DNA of 64,000 nt from Sphingobium sp. Z007 (GTDB lineage Bacteria > Pseudomonadota > Alphaproteobacteria > Sphingomonadales > Sphingomonadaceae), in the NCBI RefSeq assembly GCF_900013425.1, contig NZ_FBXK01000005.1:1984001-2048000 (forward strand), in the 5' to 3' direction. The position numbers and the translations under genes were made by a program. Of the stretch, positions 44,651-53,621 are shown in pieces (position 1 is the first letter of the stretch; every line of letters starts with the position of its first letter). The notes beneath the pieces are model-generated. The model was not told the origin of the DNA. It was given only the letters and a program-made list of their open reading frames with translations, and searched no databases.

Positions 44651-44665
44651 ACTGAAAGTTTCAGT
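44651..44665. promoter_or_regulatory. ACTGAAA-G-TTTCAGT dyad upstream of the TonB receptor
   Basis: A perfect 7-1-7 inverted repeat about 100 bases upstream of the receptor start, in an unusually AT-rich stretch. It is a candidate operator for the receptor gene; the regulator is unknown. The rest of the 358-base gap holds only the rplS terminator; no gene is seen. Confidence 0.45.
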
Positions 44666-44810
44666 GCAACTACAATCTGTAACAATTGGAAACGGAAGGC
44701 TGGCATAAATCCACCATCAACAAAATGGCCCTTTTTGCCGCAGCGCAAAATCTTTCGGGCGGGACAAAGCCGGACGATCGTCAAACTTTGTCAAATCCTT
44801 GTAACATAAA

Positions 44811-44848
44811 GAAAAAGGCGGCGACCCTGGGGGTCGCCGCCTGTATCT
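44811..44848 (-). terminator. terminator of the rpsP-rplS operon
   Basis: GGCGGCGACCC pairs perfectly with GGGTCGCCGCC around a loop of 3-4 bases, followed on the minus strand by TTTTTC. A T run also follows on the plus strand, so it may work both ways. Confidence 0.9.
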
Positions 44849-44910
44849 TTTTTACAACTGTCAAGTAGCGTCGTTAACCGTTCACCTTTGTGCAGTTAAC
44901 CTTCGCGCTA

Positions 44911-45276
<366 letters not shown>

Positions 45277-45282
45277 GTCAAC

Positions 45283-46020
45283 TCAGTCCTTGGTCGTTCG
45301 TTGCGCACCAGAGGGCGACTGGACCCGAACGCCGATGTGACGTTCCCAAAGGTCCGGCCGCCTTAGCCGTGTATCATCCTCCGCCTGTTGTTTCCGCCAG
45401 GCGGCGATTTTCGCATGATCCCCCGATCGCAACACTTGCGGGATCGTGCGCCCCTCCCATTCGACCGGGCGGGTATAGTGCGGATATTCGAGCAACCCCG
45501 TTTCAAAGGATTCCTCGACTCCGCTGGAAGCCGCGCCCATTACACCGGGCAGCAGCCGAACACAAGCATCGAGCAGCAGCAAAGCGCCCATTTCCCCGCC
45601 CGACAATATGATGTCGCCCATGCTGACCTGCTCGATCGGCCGGGCGTCAAAGATACGCTCGTCAAATCCCTCGAACCGCCCGCACAGCAGGGTCACGCCC
45701 GGCCCGTCCGCCAGGCTGCGCACGCGCGCCTGGGTGATCGCCGCGCCCCGCGGCGTCATCGCCAGCACCGGCAGGTCCGGCCGCTGCGCCAGCGCATGGT
45801 CGACCGCCCTGGCCAGGATGTCCGCCCGCAGCACCATGCCCGCCCCGCCCCCGGCCGGCGTGTCATCGACGGTGCGATGCTTATCCGTGGCGAAATCGCG
45901 GATATGGATCGGATCGCATGTCCACTTGCCCTCGCCAAGCGCTCGCCCGGCCAGCGACACACCCAGCGGCCCCGGAAACATCTCAGGATAGAGGGTCAGT
46001 ATCTGCGCGGCGAAGCTCAT
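45283..46020 (-). CDS. trmD: tRNA (guanine-37-N1)-methyltransferase TrmD
   Basis: SAM-dependent SPOUT enzyme that makes m1G37 and prevents frameshifting. [69 protein letters not shown] (key GDIILSGGE) and [11 protein letters not shown] are characteristic. At 245 residues it is full length. ATG 46020 overlaps the upstream small membrane gene by 4 bases. The usual neighbour rimM is displaced by two inserted genes. Confidence 0.96.
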   Translation of the reverse strand: MSFAAQILTLYPEMFPGPLGVSLAGRALGEGKWTCDPIHIRDFATDKHRTVDDTPAGGGAGMVLRADILARAVDHALAQRPDLPVLAMTPRGAAITQARVRSLADGPGVTLLCGRFEGFDERIFDARPIEQVSMGDIILSGGEMGALLLLDACVRLLPGVMGAASSGVEESFETGLLEYPHYTRPVEWEGRTIPQVLRSGDHAKIAAWRKQQAEDDTRLRRPDLWERHIGVRVQSPSGAQRTTKD

Positions 46021-46289
46021 TGCCGGCGCGCCCTCAACCATGCCGCGGAAAACCCGCCGATCAGGCACAACAGGCCGCAAACGAGCAGGGCGACGCTAAC
46101 GCTACGGAGCAGACCAGCAAAGGGCCGTTCGGGATGCGTCAAGGCAGGAATCAACAGCAGCAGCGGAACCGGGCAAACCAGCGCCGCCGCTGTCGCAAGC
46201 CTCGCGCCGCGCGACCAGCCGATGCCGAACAGACGCCACCCTGCGCCAAGCATCAACAATAGATATAAGGCGGTGACGATCTGGGCCAT
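46017..46289 (-). CDS. small three-helix membrane protein in the trmD operon
   Basis: A 90-residue protein I do not recognise. Helices at about 5-20, 31-48 and 60-83 ([54 protein letters not shown]) end in a basic tail (RARRQ). ATGA overlap with trmD shows coupled translation. It lies between the serine hydrolase and trmD and has no obvious link to ribosome function. Confidence 0.68.
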   Translation of the reverse strand: MAQIVTALYLLLMLGAGWRLFGIGWSRGARLATAAALVCPVPLLLLIPALTHPERPFAGLLRSVSVALLVCGLLCLIGGFSAAWLRARRQ

Positions 46290-46336
46290 GCGCCGCGCTT
46301 AGGCGAAGTCGGCCAAAGCGTCCAGTTGCCTCCCGC

Positions 46337-47833
46337 TCAGGGCGTCTTCACCGCCAGTTTCAGTTCCTGAACTTGCGCGTTCGGCGTCGGGGCCAGCAGG
46401 ATGGACCCCGCCAACCGCCCCTTCTCGCAGGTCCAAGTGAAGGTGCCCGACAGGTTGCCGCTAGCCTTGATCGGCGCATCGGCGCGGCACGCGCCGACCT
46501 CGCTCTTGAGCGCCGCCAGCTTCTTGCGCCAACTGTCCATGTCGTTGTCCATCAGGAAGTTCATCGCCAGCCGATCCTGCGCGCCCTGCACGTCTCCGGC
46601 GGCATAGATGCGCCCCGCCGCGGCATAGCCGTCCGCAAGCAGCGGCGACACCGTCAGCACCCGCTCGACCAGTGCGCCGGCCTTCTGCAGCGCCACGGCG
46701 GCGTCCCAGGCCGGACCCGCACCGCCATTATAGGTGCGATTGGTGAAGACGAAGATGCCCACGCCATAGTCGGGCATCAGCATCACATGGCTGCCATAGC
46801 CCGGATAGCCGCCGCCATGGGCCAGCGTGAGGCCGAGATCGCAATCCTGCGCCACCCGCATGCCGAAACCATAAGCCGCCGCCTGACGGCAGGCCGACGG
46901 GCCGCTGGCGCCATTGCGCTGGGCACTGGTGACAAAATTGCTCCCCTCCGCCAGCATCCGCACCGCCGACCGCGGCACCGGCCCTGCGTCTGGATCGTCG
47001 CGCGCGGGCCAGGCGGACAGCAGGAAGGCGACCCAGCGGGCATAATCATTGGCGCTGGTCTGCAGCCCGCCCATCGCCCCGAATGCGCCGTCGCGCATCG
47101 TCGGCTCGGCCTTCCAGCGCCCCTCTTCCCAGCGATAGCCGATCGCCCGGCGCTCCATCGGCCATTCGCCGACTTCATACCCGCTCGACGCCATGCCCAG
47201 CGGGGTCAGCAGATGTTGCTCGACATAGCGGCGATAGGGTTGGCCTGAAACGGCGGCGACGATCCGGCCCAGCAGCGCGAAACCGAAATTGCTATATTCA
47301 TAATGGCTGCCCGGCACGCTGCTGAACAGCACCCCCTGTTGCAGCATCCGGGTAAAGTCCGCCTCCGGCAGCGGCGTCTGGCGATCGCCCCAGGGATTGT
47401 CGTCGACCAGCCCCGCGCTATGCGTCAGCAGGTCGCGGATGCGGATGCGCGGGCTGTCCTTGGTCGGGTAAGTCCAGCCGCGCATCTCCGGCACATAGGT
47501 TTCGGCCAGATCGTCGAGCGCGAGCTTGCCTTCCTCGCGCAGTTTCAGGACCGATAGCGCAGTAAACGCCTTGGTCATCGACGCGATGCGGAACAGGCTG
47601 TCGGGCGTCACCGGCCGCTTGTGGACCAGATCCTGCACGCCCAGCCCCTTTACATGGACCAGTAGCCCGTCGGCGACGATGCCATAGACCAGCCCCGGCG
47701 CATGGCTGTCCACCTGGAAATCGGCGAACAGGCGATCGATCGCTGGGATCGCCTGCGCAATCTTCTGCGCGTCGGCGGCGTGGGCCGGACGCGCGGCCGC
47801 AATCATTAAGAACAGGCAAGCGGCAAGGCGCAT
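46337..47833 (-). CDS. exported serine hydrolase, beta-lactamase/PBP-like
   Basis: A 498-residue class C beta-lactamase-related protein. Signal MRLAACLFLMIAAARPAHAA; nucleophile Ser85 and Lys88 in IASMTKAF; Tyr180-Ser181-Asn182 in YEYSNFGF; and HGGGYPGYGS in place of the KTG triad. A C-terminal extension (about 395-498) is beta-rich and lacks a known motif. Such proteins are more often D-amino-acid peptidases or esterases than resistance enzymes. It lies inside the rpsP-rimM-trmD-rplS operon. ATG 47833 starts the signal peptide. Confidence 0.87.
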   Translation of the reverse strand: MRLAACLFLMIAAARPAHAADAQKIAQAIPAIDRLFADFQVDSHAPGLVYGIVADGLLVHVKGLGVQDLVHKRPVTPDSLFRIASMTKAFTALSVLKLREEGKLALDDLAETYVPEMRGWTYPTKDSPRIRIRDLLTHSAGLVDDNPWGDRQTPLPEADFTRMLQQGVLFSSVPGSHYEYSNFGFALLGRIVAAVSGQPYRRYVEQHLLTPLGMASSGYEVGEWPMERRAIGYRWEEGRWKAEPTMRDGAFGAMGGLQTSANDYARWVAFLLSAWPARDDPDAGPVPRSAVRMLAEGSNFVTSAQRNGASGPSACRQAAAYGFGMRVAQDCDLGLTLAHGGGYPGYGSHVMLMPDYGVGIFVFTNRTYNGGAGPAWDAAVALQKAGALVERVLTVSPLLADGYAAAGRIYAAGDVQGAQDRLAMNFLMDNDMDSWRKKLAALKSEVGACRADAPIKASGNLSGTFTWTCEKGRLAGSILLAPTPNAQVQELKLAVKTP

Positions 47834-47904
47834 CGAACGATCCTTCCAGCGACGGAGGATCAACCATGCCATGCTGCATCATGGCTGCAAGGGCCGTCTG
47901 CCCC

Positions 47905-48399
47905 CTATTCGACGAAGATCGCGTCAATGATCGCGCGGTCCGCTTCCAGCGTCACCGCGTGCATCGGCGCCATGAAGCGCTTGCCCTTCTTGCCCTCGAC
48001 CGGGGGACGCTCAACCTCGATGATGTCGCCCGCGCCGAAATTCTCGATCGCGATAATCTCGCCCAGCGCTTCGCCCGCATCGGACACACAGGCCAGGCCG
48101 ATGATGTCGGCATGATAATATTCGCCCTCGCCCAACGGCGGCAGGGCGGAACGGGGCACGGTCAACGCCGTACCGCGCAAGGCTTCGGCCGCACTGCGTG
48201 TCTCCACCTCGGCGAAACGGGCGACCGCGCCATTGGGACCGGGGCGCACCGACTTCAACGTCAATATGCGCCCCGCCGCATCGAAGCTCTTGTAGTTTTT
48301 GAGGCTTTCGGCCCCTTCGCCAAACAGCTTCAGACGGACCTCGCCCGCCACCCCATGCGCACCAACGATCGCGGCGAGAGTGACGGGCTTGTCGGTCAA
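47905..48399 (-). CDS. rimM: 16S rRNA maturation factor RimM
   Basis: A 164-residue assembly factor with the N-terminal RimM barrel (IVGAHGVAGEVRLKLFGE) and a C-terminal PRC domain (ADIIGLACVSDAGEALGEIIAIENFGAGDIIEV). The start codon is TTG 48399; there is no in-frame ATG at the right place, and GAGGG lies nine bases upstream inside the end of rpsP. The weak start may help keep RimM below S16. Confidence 0.92.
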   Translation of the reverse strand: MTDKPVTLAAIVGAHGVAGEVRLKLFGEGAESLKNYKSFDAAGRILTLKSVRPGPNGAVARFAEVETRSAAEALRGTALTVPRSALPPLGEGEYYHADIIGLACVSDAGEALGEIIAIENFGAGDIIEVERPPVEGKKGKRFMAPMHAVTLEADRAIIDAIFVE

Positions 48400-48404
48400 G
48401 AGGT

Positions 48405-48893
48405 TCAGCCCTCGGTCTTTTCAGCAGCGGCTTCCTCGGCGGGAGCGGCGGCTTCTTCAGCAGGCGCGGCCTCTTCGGCAGCAGGCGCTTCTTCCACCGG
48501 AGCCTTGGCGGCTTCTTCGGCAGCAGCCTTGGCGGCTTCGGCGGCTTCCGCGGCTTCGGCAGCCTTGGTGGCGCGGTCTTCAGCGCGATCCTTGGCCTTC
48601 TGGCCCGGCTCCGCCTTATTCGGGTTGTTGCGCACCTTGCGCTCCTTCACGCCGGCGGCGTCCAGGAAGCGGGCGACGCGGTCGGTCGGCTGGGCGCCGG
48701 CGGCAACCCAATGCTTCGCACGCTCGGTGTCCAGAACGACGCGCTTTTCGTCGCCCTTGGGCAGGACGGGGTTGTAGCTGCCGATGCGCTCGATGAACTT
48801 GCCGTCACGCGGGGCGCGGCTGTCGGCCACGACGATGCGATAATAGGGACGCTTCTTGGAGCCGCCGCGCGACAGACGAATGGAGGTTGCCAT
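48405..48893 (-). CDS. rpsP: 30S ribosomal protein S16 with long acidic tail
   Basis: Residues 1-80 are a normal S16 ([38 protein letters not shown] as key block). The remaining roughly 80 residues are an Ala/Glu-rich helix-forming tail (repeats of EAAEAAKAA and PAEEAA). The total of 162 is about twice the E. coli length of 82. Tails of this type are known in some Alphaproteobacteria. It follows ffh by 41 bases. Confidence 0.96.
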   Translation of the reverse strand: MATSIRLSRGGSKKRPYYRIVVADSRAPRDGKFIERIGSYNPVLPKGDEKRVVLDTERAKHWVAAGAQPTDRVARFLDAAGVKERKVRNNPNKAEPGQKAKDRAEDRATKAAEAAEAAEAAKAAAEEAAKAPVEEAPAAEEAAPAEEAAAPAEEAAAEKTEG

Positions 48894-48934
48894 GGAACTT
48901 GCCTTTCTACTCTAATATAATCTGTTGAAACTGC

Positions 48935-50407
48935 TTATTTCTTCATGAAATTATGAAAGCCCGGCGGTAATTTGGGCATCGAACCGCCCAATCCGCCCAG
49001 CCCTGACAGATCGGGACCGCCAGCCCCGCCATCCGGCCCGCCAACGCCGCCCAATCCGCCCATACCACCACCGCCGGCGAACATCTTGGCCAGGCCTTTC
49101 AGGCCGCCCATCTTGCGGATCTTCTTCATCGCGCCTTCCATTTCCTGATGCATTTTCAGGAGGCGGTTGACGTCCTGCACGGTCCGCCCGGCACCCTTGG
49201 CGATGCGGATCTTGCGCTTGGCGTTGATGAGGGCGGGCTTCTCCCGCTCCTTGGGCGTCATGGAGCCGATCAGAGCGTCCAGATGCACCAGCGTCTTGTC
49301 GTTCGCGCCGCTATTGGCCATCGCCTGCTGCGCCTTTTTGAGGCCCGGCAACATGCCCGCCAGCGCGCCCAGGCCGCCCATGCGGCGCATCTGGTTCAAC
49401 TGGCTGCGCAGGTCGTTCATGTCGAACTGACCCTTGGCCATCTTCTTGGCCAGCTTGTCGGCTTCTTCCGCGTCAATCGTCTCGGCGGCGCGCTCGACCA
49501 GGCTGACGACGTCGCCCATGCCCAGGATGCGCTGCGCGACGCGTTGCGGATGGAACAGCTCAAGCGCATCGAGCTTTTCGCCGGTGCCGGCAAACTTGAT
49601 CGGACGACCGGTAACGGCGCGCATCGACAGCGCCGCGCCACCGCGCGCATCGCCGTCCATCCGGGTCAGCACCACGCCGGTCAGCGGCACCTGCGTCGAG
49701 AAGTTCGTCGCGACATTGACCGCGTCCTGGCCAGTCAGCGAATCGACCACCAGCAGGATTTCGGCAGGATTGGAAGCGTCGGCGACCGCCTTCATCTCGT
49801 CCATCAACGCCTGATCGACATGCAGACGACCGGCGGTGTCGAGCATCACCACGTCGAAGCCCTGGAGCTTGGCCGACTGGAGAGCGCGCTTGGCGATATC
49901 GACCGGCTGCTGTCCCGCCACGATCGGCAGGGTCGCGACGTCGATCTGCGTGCCCAGCACCGCCAACTGTTCCTGCGCGGCCGGGCGCTGGACATCGAGC
50001 GACGCCATCAGCACTTTCTTGCGCTCTTTTTCCTTCAGGCGCTTGGCGATCTTGGCGGTCGTGGTGGTCTTGCCCGACCCCTGCAGGCCGACCATCATGA
50101 TGACGGCGGGCGGGGTCACATCGATCAGCAGGTCCGACGCTTCGGAACCCAGCGTTTCGGTCAACGTGTCCGAGACGATCTTGACGACCATCTGCCCCGG
50201 CGTGACCGATCGCAGCACGTCGCTGCCGACCGCCCGTTCGGTGGCCTGGTCGACGAACTGGCGCACGACCGGCAAAGCGACATCGGCTTCCAGCAGCGCG
50301 ATTCGCACCTCACGCATCGCGGCGCGGACATCGTCCTCCGTAAGCGCGCCGCGCCCACGCAGTTTGTCGAATACCCCACTCAGACGATCGCTCAGCGAAT
50401 CGAACAT
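48935..50407 (-). CDS. ffh: signal recognition particle protein Ffh
   Basis: SRP GTPase that targets membrane proteins to FtsY. N domain, G1 GLQGSGKTTTTAK, DVQRPAAQEQL, DTAGRLHVD, TRMDGDARGG, then the Met-rich M domain (FDMNDLRSQLNQMRRMGG and LLKMHQEMEGAMKKI) that binds SRP RNA. The C-terminus is a Gly/Met-rich tail. ATG 50407 has GAGG six bases before it and is preferred over the adjacent ATG 50410. Its receptor, FtsY, is encoded 5 kb away on the other strand. Confidence 0.96.
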   Translation of the reverse strand: MFDSLSDRLSGVFDKLRGRGALTEDDVRAAMREVRIALLEADVALPVVRQFVDQATERAVGSDVLRSVTPGQMVVKIVSDTLTETLGSEASDLLIDVTPPAVIMMVGLQGSGKTTTTAKIAKRLKEKERKKVLMASLDVQRPAAQEQLAVLGTQIDVATLPIVAGQQPVDIAKRALQSAKLQGFDVVMLDTAGRLHVDQALMDEMKAVADASNPAEILLVVDSLTGQDAVNVATNFSTQVPLTGVVLTRMDGDARGGAALSMRAVTGRPIKFAGTGEKLDALELFHPQRVAQRILGMGDVVSLVERAAETIDAEEADKLAKKMAKGQFDMNDLRSQLNQMRRMGGLGALAGMLPGLKKAQQAMANSGANDKTLVHLDALIGSMTPKEREKPALINAKRKIRIAKGAGRTVQDVNRLLKMHQEMEGAMKKIRKMGGLKGLAKMFAGGGGMGGLGGVGGPDGGAGGPDLSGLGGLGGSMPKLPPGFHNFMKK

Positions 50408-50748
50408 CATCACCTCATTTGGGCCGCAAAGGCCCGGAAAATCCTGCTTCCCTGCAAAACGACAAAATCGCCGGTGGGCGAAACCTCGCCAACCAGCGTC
50501 CATACAAAGCGCCTCAATGCATCCCGTTTCCGGCCGCGCGCTCAATGGATAAGTCAGGGACCGAACGGTAAACCGCTCGATTGCAGCAGCGCCCTTAGCG
50601 CAGCCTCGCGATAATCGCAAGTCGGGCCATCTTCATCCATCATGCCAGCGCAGGCTGGCATCTCACTTTGCCTTTCCAGCGGGGCGATCCTAAGAAAAGA
50701 CAGTTGCCGGCCGACGCCGATAAAACAGATAACAAGGGAAGCCACACG
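50408..50748. other. divergent spacer between ffh and the permease
   Basis: This 341-base gap contains a perfect 8-4-8 palindrome ATGCCAGC-GCAG-GCTGGCAT at 50642-50661, a dispersed repeat type, and the ribosome sites GAGG (ffh) and AAGGGA (permease). No conserved gene is apparent. Promoters for both directions must lie here, but I cannot place them. Confidence 0.5.
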
Positions 50749-52143
50749 ATGAGCTGGACACGCCGTAAGCCGATGAGCGCGATGACGCCGCAGGACGCGG
50801 GCCATCAACTGGCGCGCACCCTGTCCTGGCCGCATCTGCTCGCGCTTGGCGTCGGCGCGATCGTGGGAACGGGCATCCTGACCCTGATCGGCGTCGGCGC
50901 GGACAGGGCCGGACCCGCGGTGCTGCTCTCCTTCGCCATAGCGGGCGCGATCTGCGCCTGCGCCGCGCTAGCCTACGCCGAACTCTCAACCATGATGCCC
51001 GCGGCCGGCAGCGCCTATAGCTACAGCTATGTCGCATTGGGCGAAGGCATCGCCTGGATCGTGGGATGGAGCCTGATCTTGGAATATAGCCTGGTCGTAT
51101 CGACCGTGGCGGTCGGCTGGTCTGGCTATGCCGCGCCGCTGCTCACCGCGATAGGCTTTCCAGTCAGCCTGACGCAGGGGCCGGAACTGGGTGGCCTCAT
51201 CAACCTGCCCGCCATCTTCATCATCGCCGTGGTCGCAGGCCTGCTGATGCTCGGCACGCGCGAAAGCGCGCGCCTCAACAGCGTGCTGGTGCTCATCAAG
51301 ATTGCAACCTTGAGCCTGTTCGTCTGGTTCGCCCTGCCCGCCTTCGACGCGCCGAATTTGCAGCCCTTCATGCCCTTCGGCTTCGCCAAGCATATGGGAC
51401 CGGACGGGGTCGAACGCGGGGTCATGGCGGCGGCCGCGATCATCTTCTTTGCCTTTTACGGCTTCGACGCCATTTCAACGGCGGCGGAGGAAGCGAAGAA
51501 CCCGGACCGGGATCTGGCCATCGGCATCGTCGGGTCGCTGGTCGTCTGCACCCTTATCTATGTGCTGGTCGCCGCCGCCGCGATCGGCGCGCTGCCCTTC
51601 ACCCGCTTTGCCGACAGTCCCGAGCCGCTGGCGCTGATCCTGCGCGAAATGGGCCAGGGCGGCGTCGCCCGCATCGTCGGCATTGCCGCTGTCATCGCCT
51701 TGCCCACCGTCCTGCTCGGCTTCCTCTACGGCCAGAGCCGCATCTTCCTGGTGATGGCGCGCGACGGCTTCCTGCCGCAGAGCCTGGCGAAGATATCGAA
51801 GCGCGGCACGCCTGCGCGCATCACCGCCGTCACCGCTGCGCTGGTGGCCGTGATCGCCGGTCTGCTGCCGATCGACGAGATCGCGGCACTGGCCAATGCC
51901 GGCACGCTGATCGCCTTCACCGCGGTCGGCTGGTGCCTGCTCGTCCTGCGCCGCCGCAGCCCGGACCTGCGCCGCCCCTTCCGCACGCCCGCAGCCTGGT
52001 TCGTGGGCCTGGGCGCGATCGGCGGCTGCGCCTATCTCTTCATCAGCCTGCCGATGCAGACGATCATGGCCTGCTTCGCGTGGAATGGGATTGGGTTGCT
52101 GGTGTATTTTCTCTACGGGCAGAAGCGGGCGACGGCGGCGTAA
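50749..52143 (+). CDS. APC-family amino acid permease
   Basis: A 464-residue, 12-helix transporter of the cationic amino acid (CAT/YfnA-like) branch. LALGVGAIVGTGILTLIG in helix 1, LAYAELSTMMPAAGSAYSYSYVALGE in helices 2-3, and FFAFYGFDAISTAAEEAKNPDRDL in helix 6-7 are diagnostic. The substrate is uncertain. ATG 50749 has AAGGGA nine bases upstream. Confidence 0.92.
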   Translation: MSWTRRKPMSAMTPQDAGHQLARTLSWPHLLALGVGAIVGTGILTLIGVGADRAGPAVLLSFAIAGAICACAALAYAELSTMMPAAGSAYSYSYVALGEGIAWIVGWSLILEYSLVVSTVAVGWSGYAAPLLTAIGFPVSLTQGPELGGLINLPAIFIIAVVAGLLMLGTRESARLNSVLVLIKIATLSLFVWFALPAFDAPNLQPFMPFGFAKHMGPDGVERGVMAAAAIIFFAFYGFDAISTAAEEAKNPDRDLAIGIVGSLVVCTLIYVLVAAAAIGALPFTRFADSPEPLALILREMGQGGVARIVGIAAVIALPTVLLGFLYGQSRIFLVMARDGFLPQSLAKISKRGTPARITAVTAALVAVIAGLLPIDEIAALANAGTLIAFTAVGWCLLVLRRRSPDLRRPFRTPAAWFVGLGAIGGCAYLFISLPMQTIMACFAWNGIGLLVYFLYGQKRATAA

Positions 52144-52158
52144 GAGGGATCGAGCAAT

Positions 52159-52776
52159 ATGGTTTCAGGACTTCTCTTGGCTAGCGCGTTAGCATTCGCT
52201 GCCCCGGCTAATTCCCCCGCGACGTGGACCTCCGACCGTGATTATCCCTCCGGTGCACTTCGAAGGCGCGAGGAGGGCACAGTCGGGTTCCGATTGCTGA
52301 TTGGACCAATAGGCCGAGTTGCTCAATGCGGAATAACGGAATCTAGCGGCTCGTCAGACCTCGATAAAGGCACGTGCGAGATCATCGCAGCCCATTCGAA
52401 GTTCAAACCGGCAATCGATGAAGCCGGTCAGCGAAGCTATAATTTCTTTGACGGGCATCTGACATGGATTTTGCCCGGTCGCTCTGGACCAATCAGAAGT
52501 AGAAAGCCCCCGCCGCCCCAGCCCAACATGGAATTGACAGTCCAGAAATTGCCTGACGGCACGCGCGAAAAAACTGTTCGGCTTATCACCAGATTGGATG
52601 CAGCAGGACAGATGGTCGCGTGCAAGCCAGGTCCAAGCAATCCTAAAGAGATAAAACTCGCCAAAGTTGCCTGTGAGCAGGCTAAAGCGATGCCTGTAGA
52701 GATCACCATGGACGAGAACGGGAATCCCATCCCTCTGGTGAGAGGACTTAGCATATTATTCAAGGCAGCAGAATAA
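52159..52776 (+). CDS. exported protein with TonB C-terminal-like domain
   Basis: A 205-residue protein with a short signal (LLLASALAFAAP). Residues 28-85 (DYPSGALRRREEGTVGFRLLIGPIGRVAQCGITESSGSSDLDKGTC, key YP-ALR-EGTV, G-V-C-ITESSG) match the TonB C-terminal domain pattern, but no N-terminal membrane anchor or Pro-rich spacer precedes it, so it is not a working TonB. The second half seems to repeat the fold weakly (LPDGTREKTVRLITRLDAAGQMVACK). Codons are visibly more AT-rich than its neighbours (AAA, ATA, GTT, AAT). This may reflect horizontal acquisition. Confidence 0.72.
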   Translation: MVSGLLLASALAFAAPANSPATWTSDRDYPSGALRRREEGTVGFRLLIGPIGRVAQCGITESSGSSDLDKGTCEIIAAHSKFKPAIDEAGQRSYNFFDGHLTWILPGRSGPIRSRKPPPPQPNMELTVQKLPDGTREKTVRLITRLDAAGQMVACKPGPSNPKEIKLAKVACEQAKAMPVEITMDENGNPIPLVRGLSILFKAAE

Positions 52777-52820
52777 CCTCCGACTCGCCTTTTCCCTTCA
52801 CCCCCACTACATGGCCGCGC

Positions 52821-53621
52821 ATGGGACGCTTTTCCAAAATGCATGGCCTGGGCAACGACTTTGTCGTGATCGACGCGCGCGAAAACGCGATCGATATGAC
52901 GGAAGCGCGCGCCCGCGCCATCGCCGATCGCCATGCCGGGATCGGCTGCGACCAACTCATCCTGATCAGCAACGCCCCCGACGCGGATGTGTCGATGCAG
53001 ATTTTCAATGCCGACGGCAGCGAAGTCGAAGCCTGCGGCAACGCAACCCGCTGCGTGCCCCTGTTCGTCGGCCGCGACGTGCTGATCCGCACCAAAGCGG
53101 GCCTGCTCGACGCTAAGGCGGTCGATGGCGGCGCCAGCGTCGATATGGGCGCACCCCGCTTCGATTGGGACGCGATCCCGCTCGCCTGGCCCATGGACAC
53201 GCTGACCATGGGTGCCAGCTGGGAAGACCTGCCCGCCCCCGCCGCAGTCAATGTCGGCAACCCCCATGTCATCTTCTTCGTGGACGATCTGGACGGTGTG
53301 AACTTCGACCATCTCGGCCCGCTGATCGAGCATGATCCGCTGTTCCCGGCGCGCGTGAACGTTAATTTTGCGCAGGTCATTGATGACAATCATATCCGCC
53401 TGGTCGTGTGGGAACGCGGCGCGGGGCTGACGCGCGCCTGCGGCACCGGCGCCTGCGCCACCGCCGTCGCCGCCATCCGCCGCAAGCTGGTGGCGGGACC
53501 GGTGACGGTCAGCCTGCCGGGCGGCGATCTCGTCATCGACTGGACGCCGGGCGGCACGATCCGCATGACCGGTCCCGCCACCCATGTCTTCGACGGCGAG
53601 GCTGACTGGGACCGTTTCTGA
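52821..53621 (+). CDS. dapF: diaminopimelate epimerase
   Basis: Converts LL- to meso-diaminopimelate for peptidoglycan and lysine. Cofactor-free racemase with the two catalytic cysteines Cys72 (VEACGNATRC) and Cys207 (RACGTGACA). The N-terminus FSKMHGLGNDFVVID is typical. At 266 residues it is full length. Its stop shares one base with the mtaB start (TGATG). It is first in the coupled run dapF-mtaB-ftsY-yciB. Confidence 0.97.
   Translation: MGRFSKMHGLGNDFVVIDARENAIDMTEARARAIADRHAGIGCDQLILISNAPDADVSMQIFNADGSEVEACGNATRCVPLFVGRDVLIRTKAGLLDAKAVDGGASVDMGAPRFDWDAIPLAWPMDTLTMGASWEDLPAPAAVNVGNPHVIFFVDDLDGVNFDHLGPLIEHDPLFPARVNVNFAQVIDDNHIRLVVWERGAGLTRACGTGACATAVAAIRRKLVAGPVTVSLPGGDLVIDWTPGGTIRMTGPATHVFDGEADWDRF

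Noticed and set aside
46337..47833. Antibiotic-resistance beta-lactamase
   Set aside because: The SxxK and YxN motifs are present, but KTG is replaced by HGG and the protein has a long extra C-terminal domain; a peptidase or esterase role is more likely.
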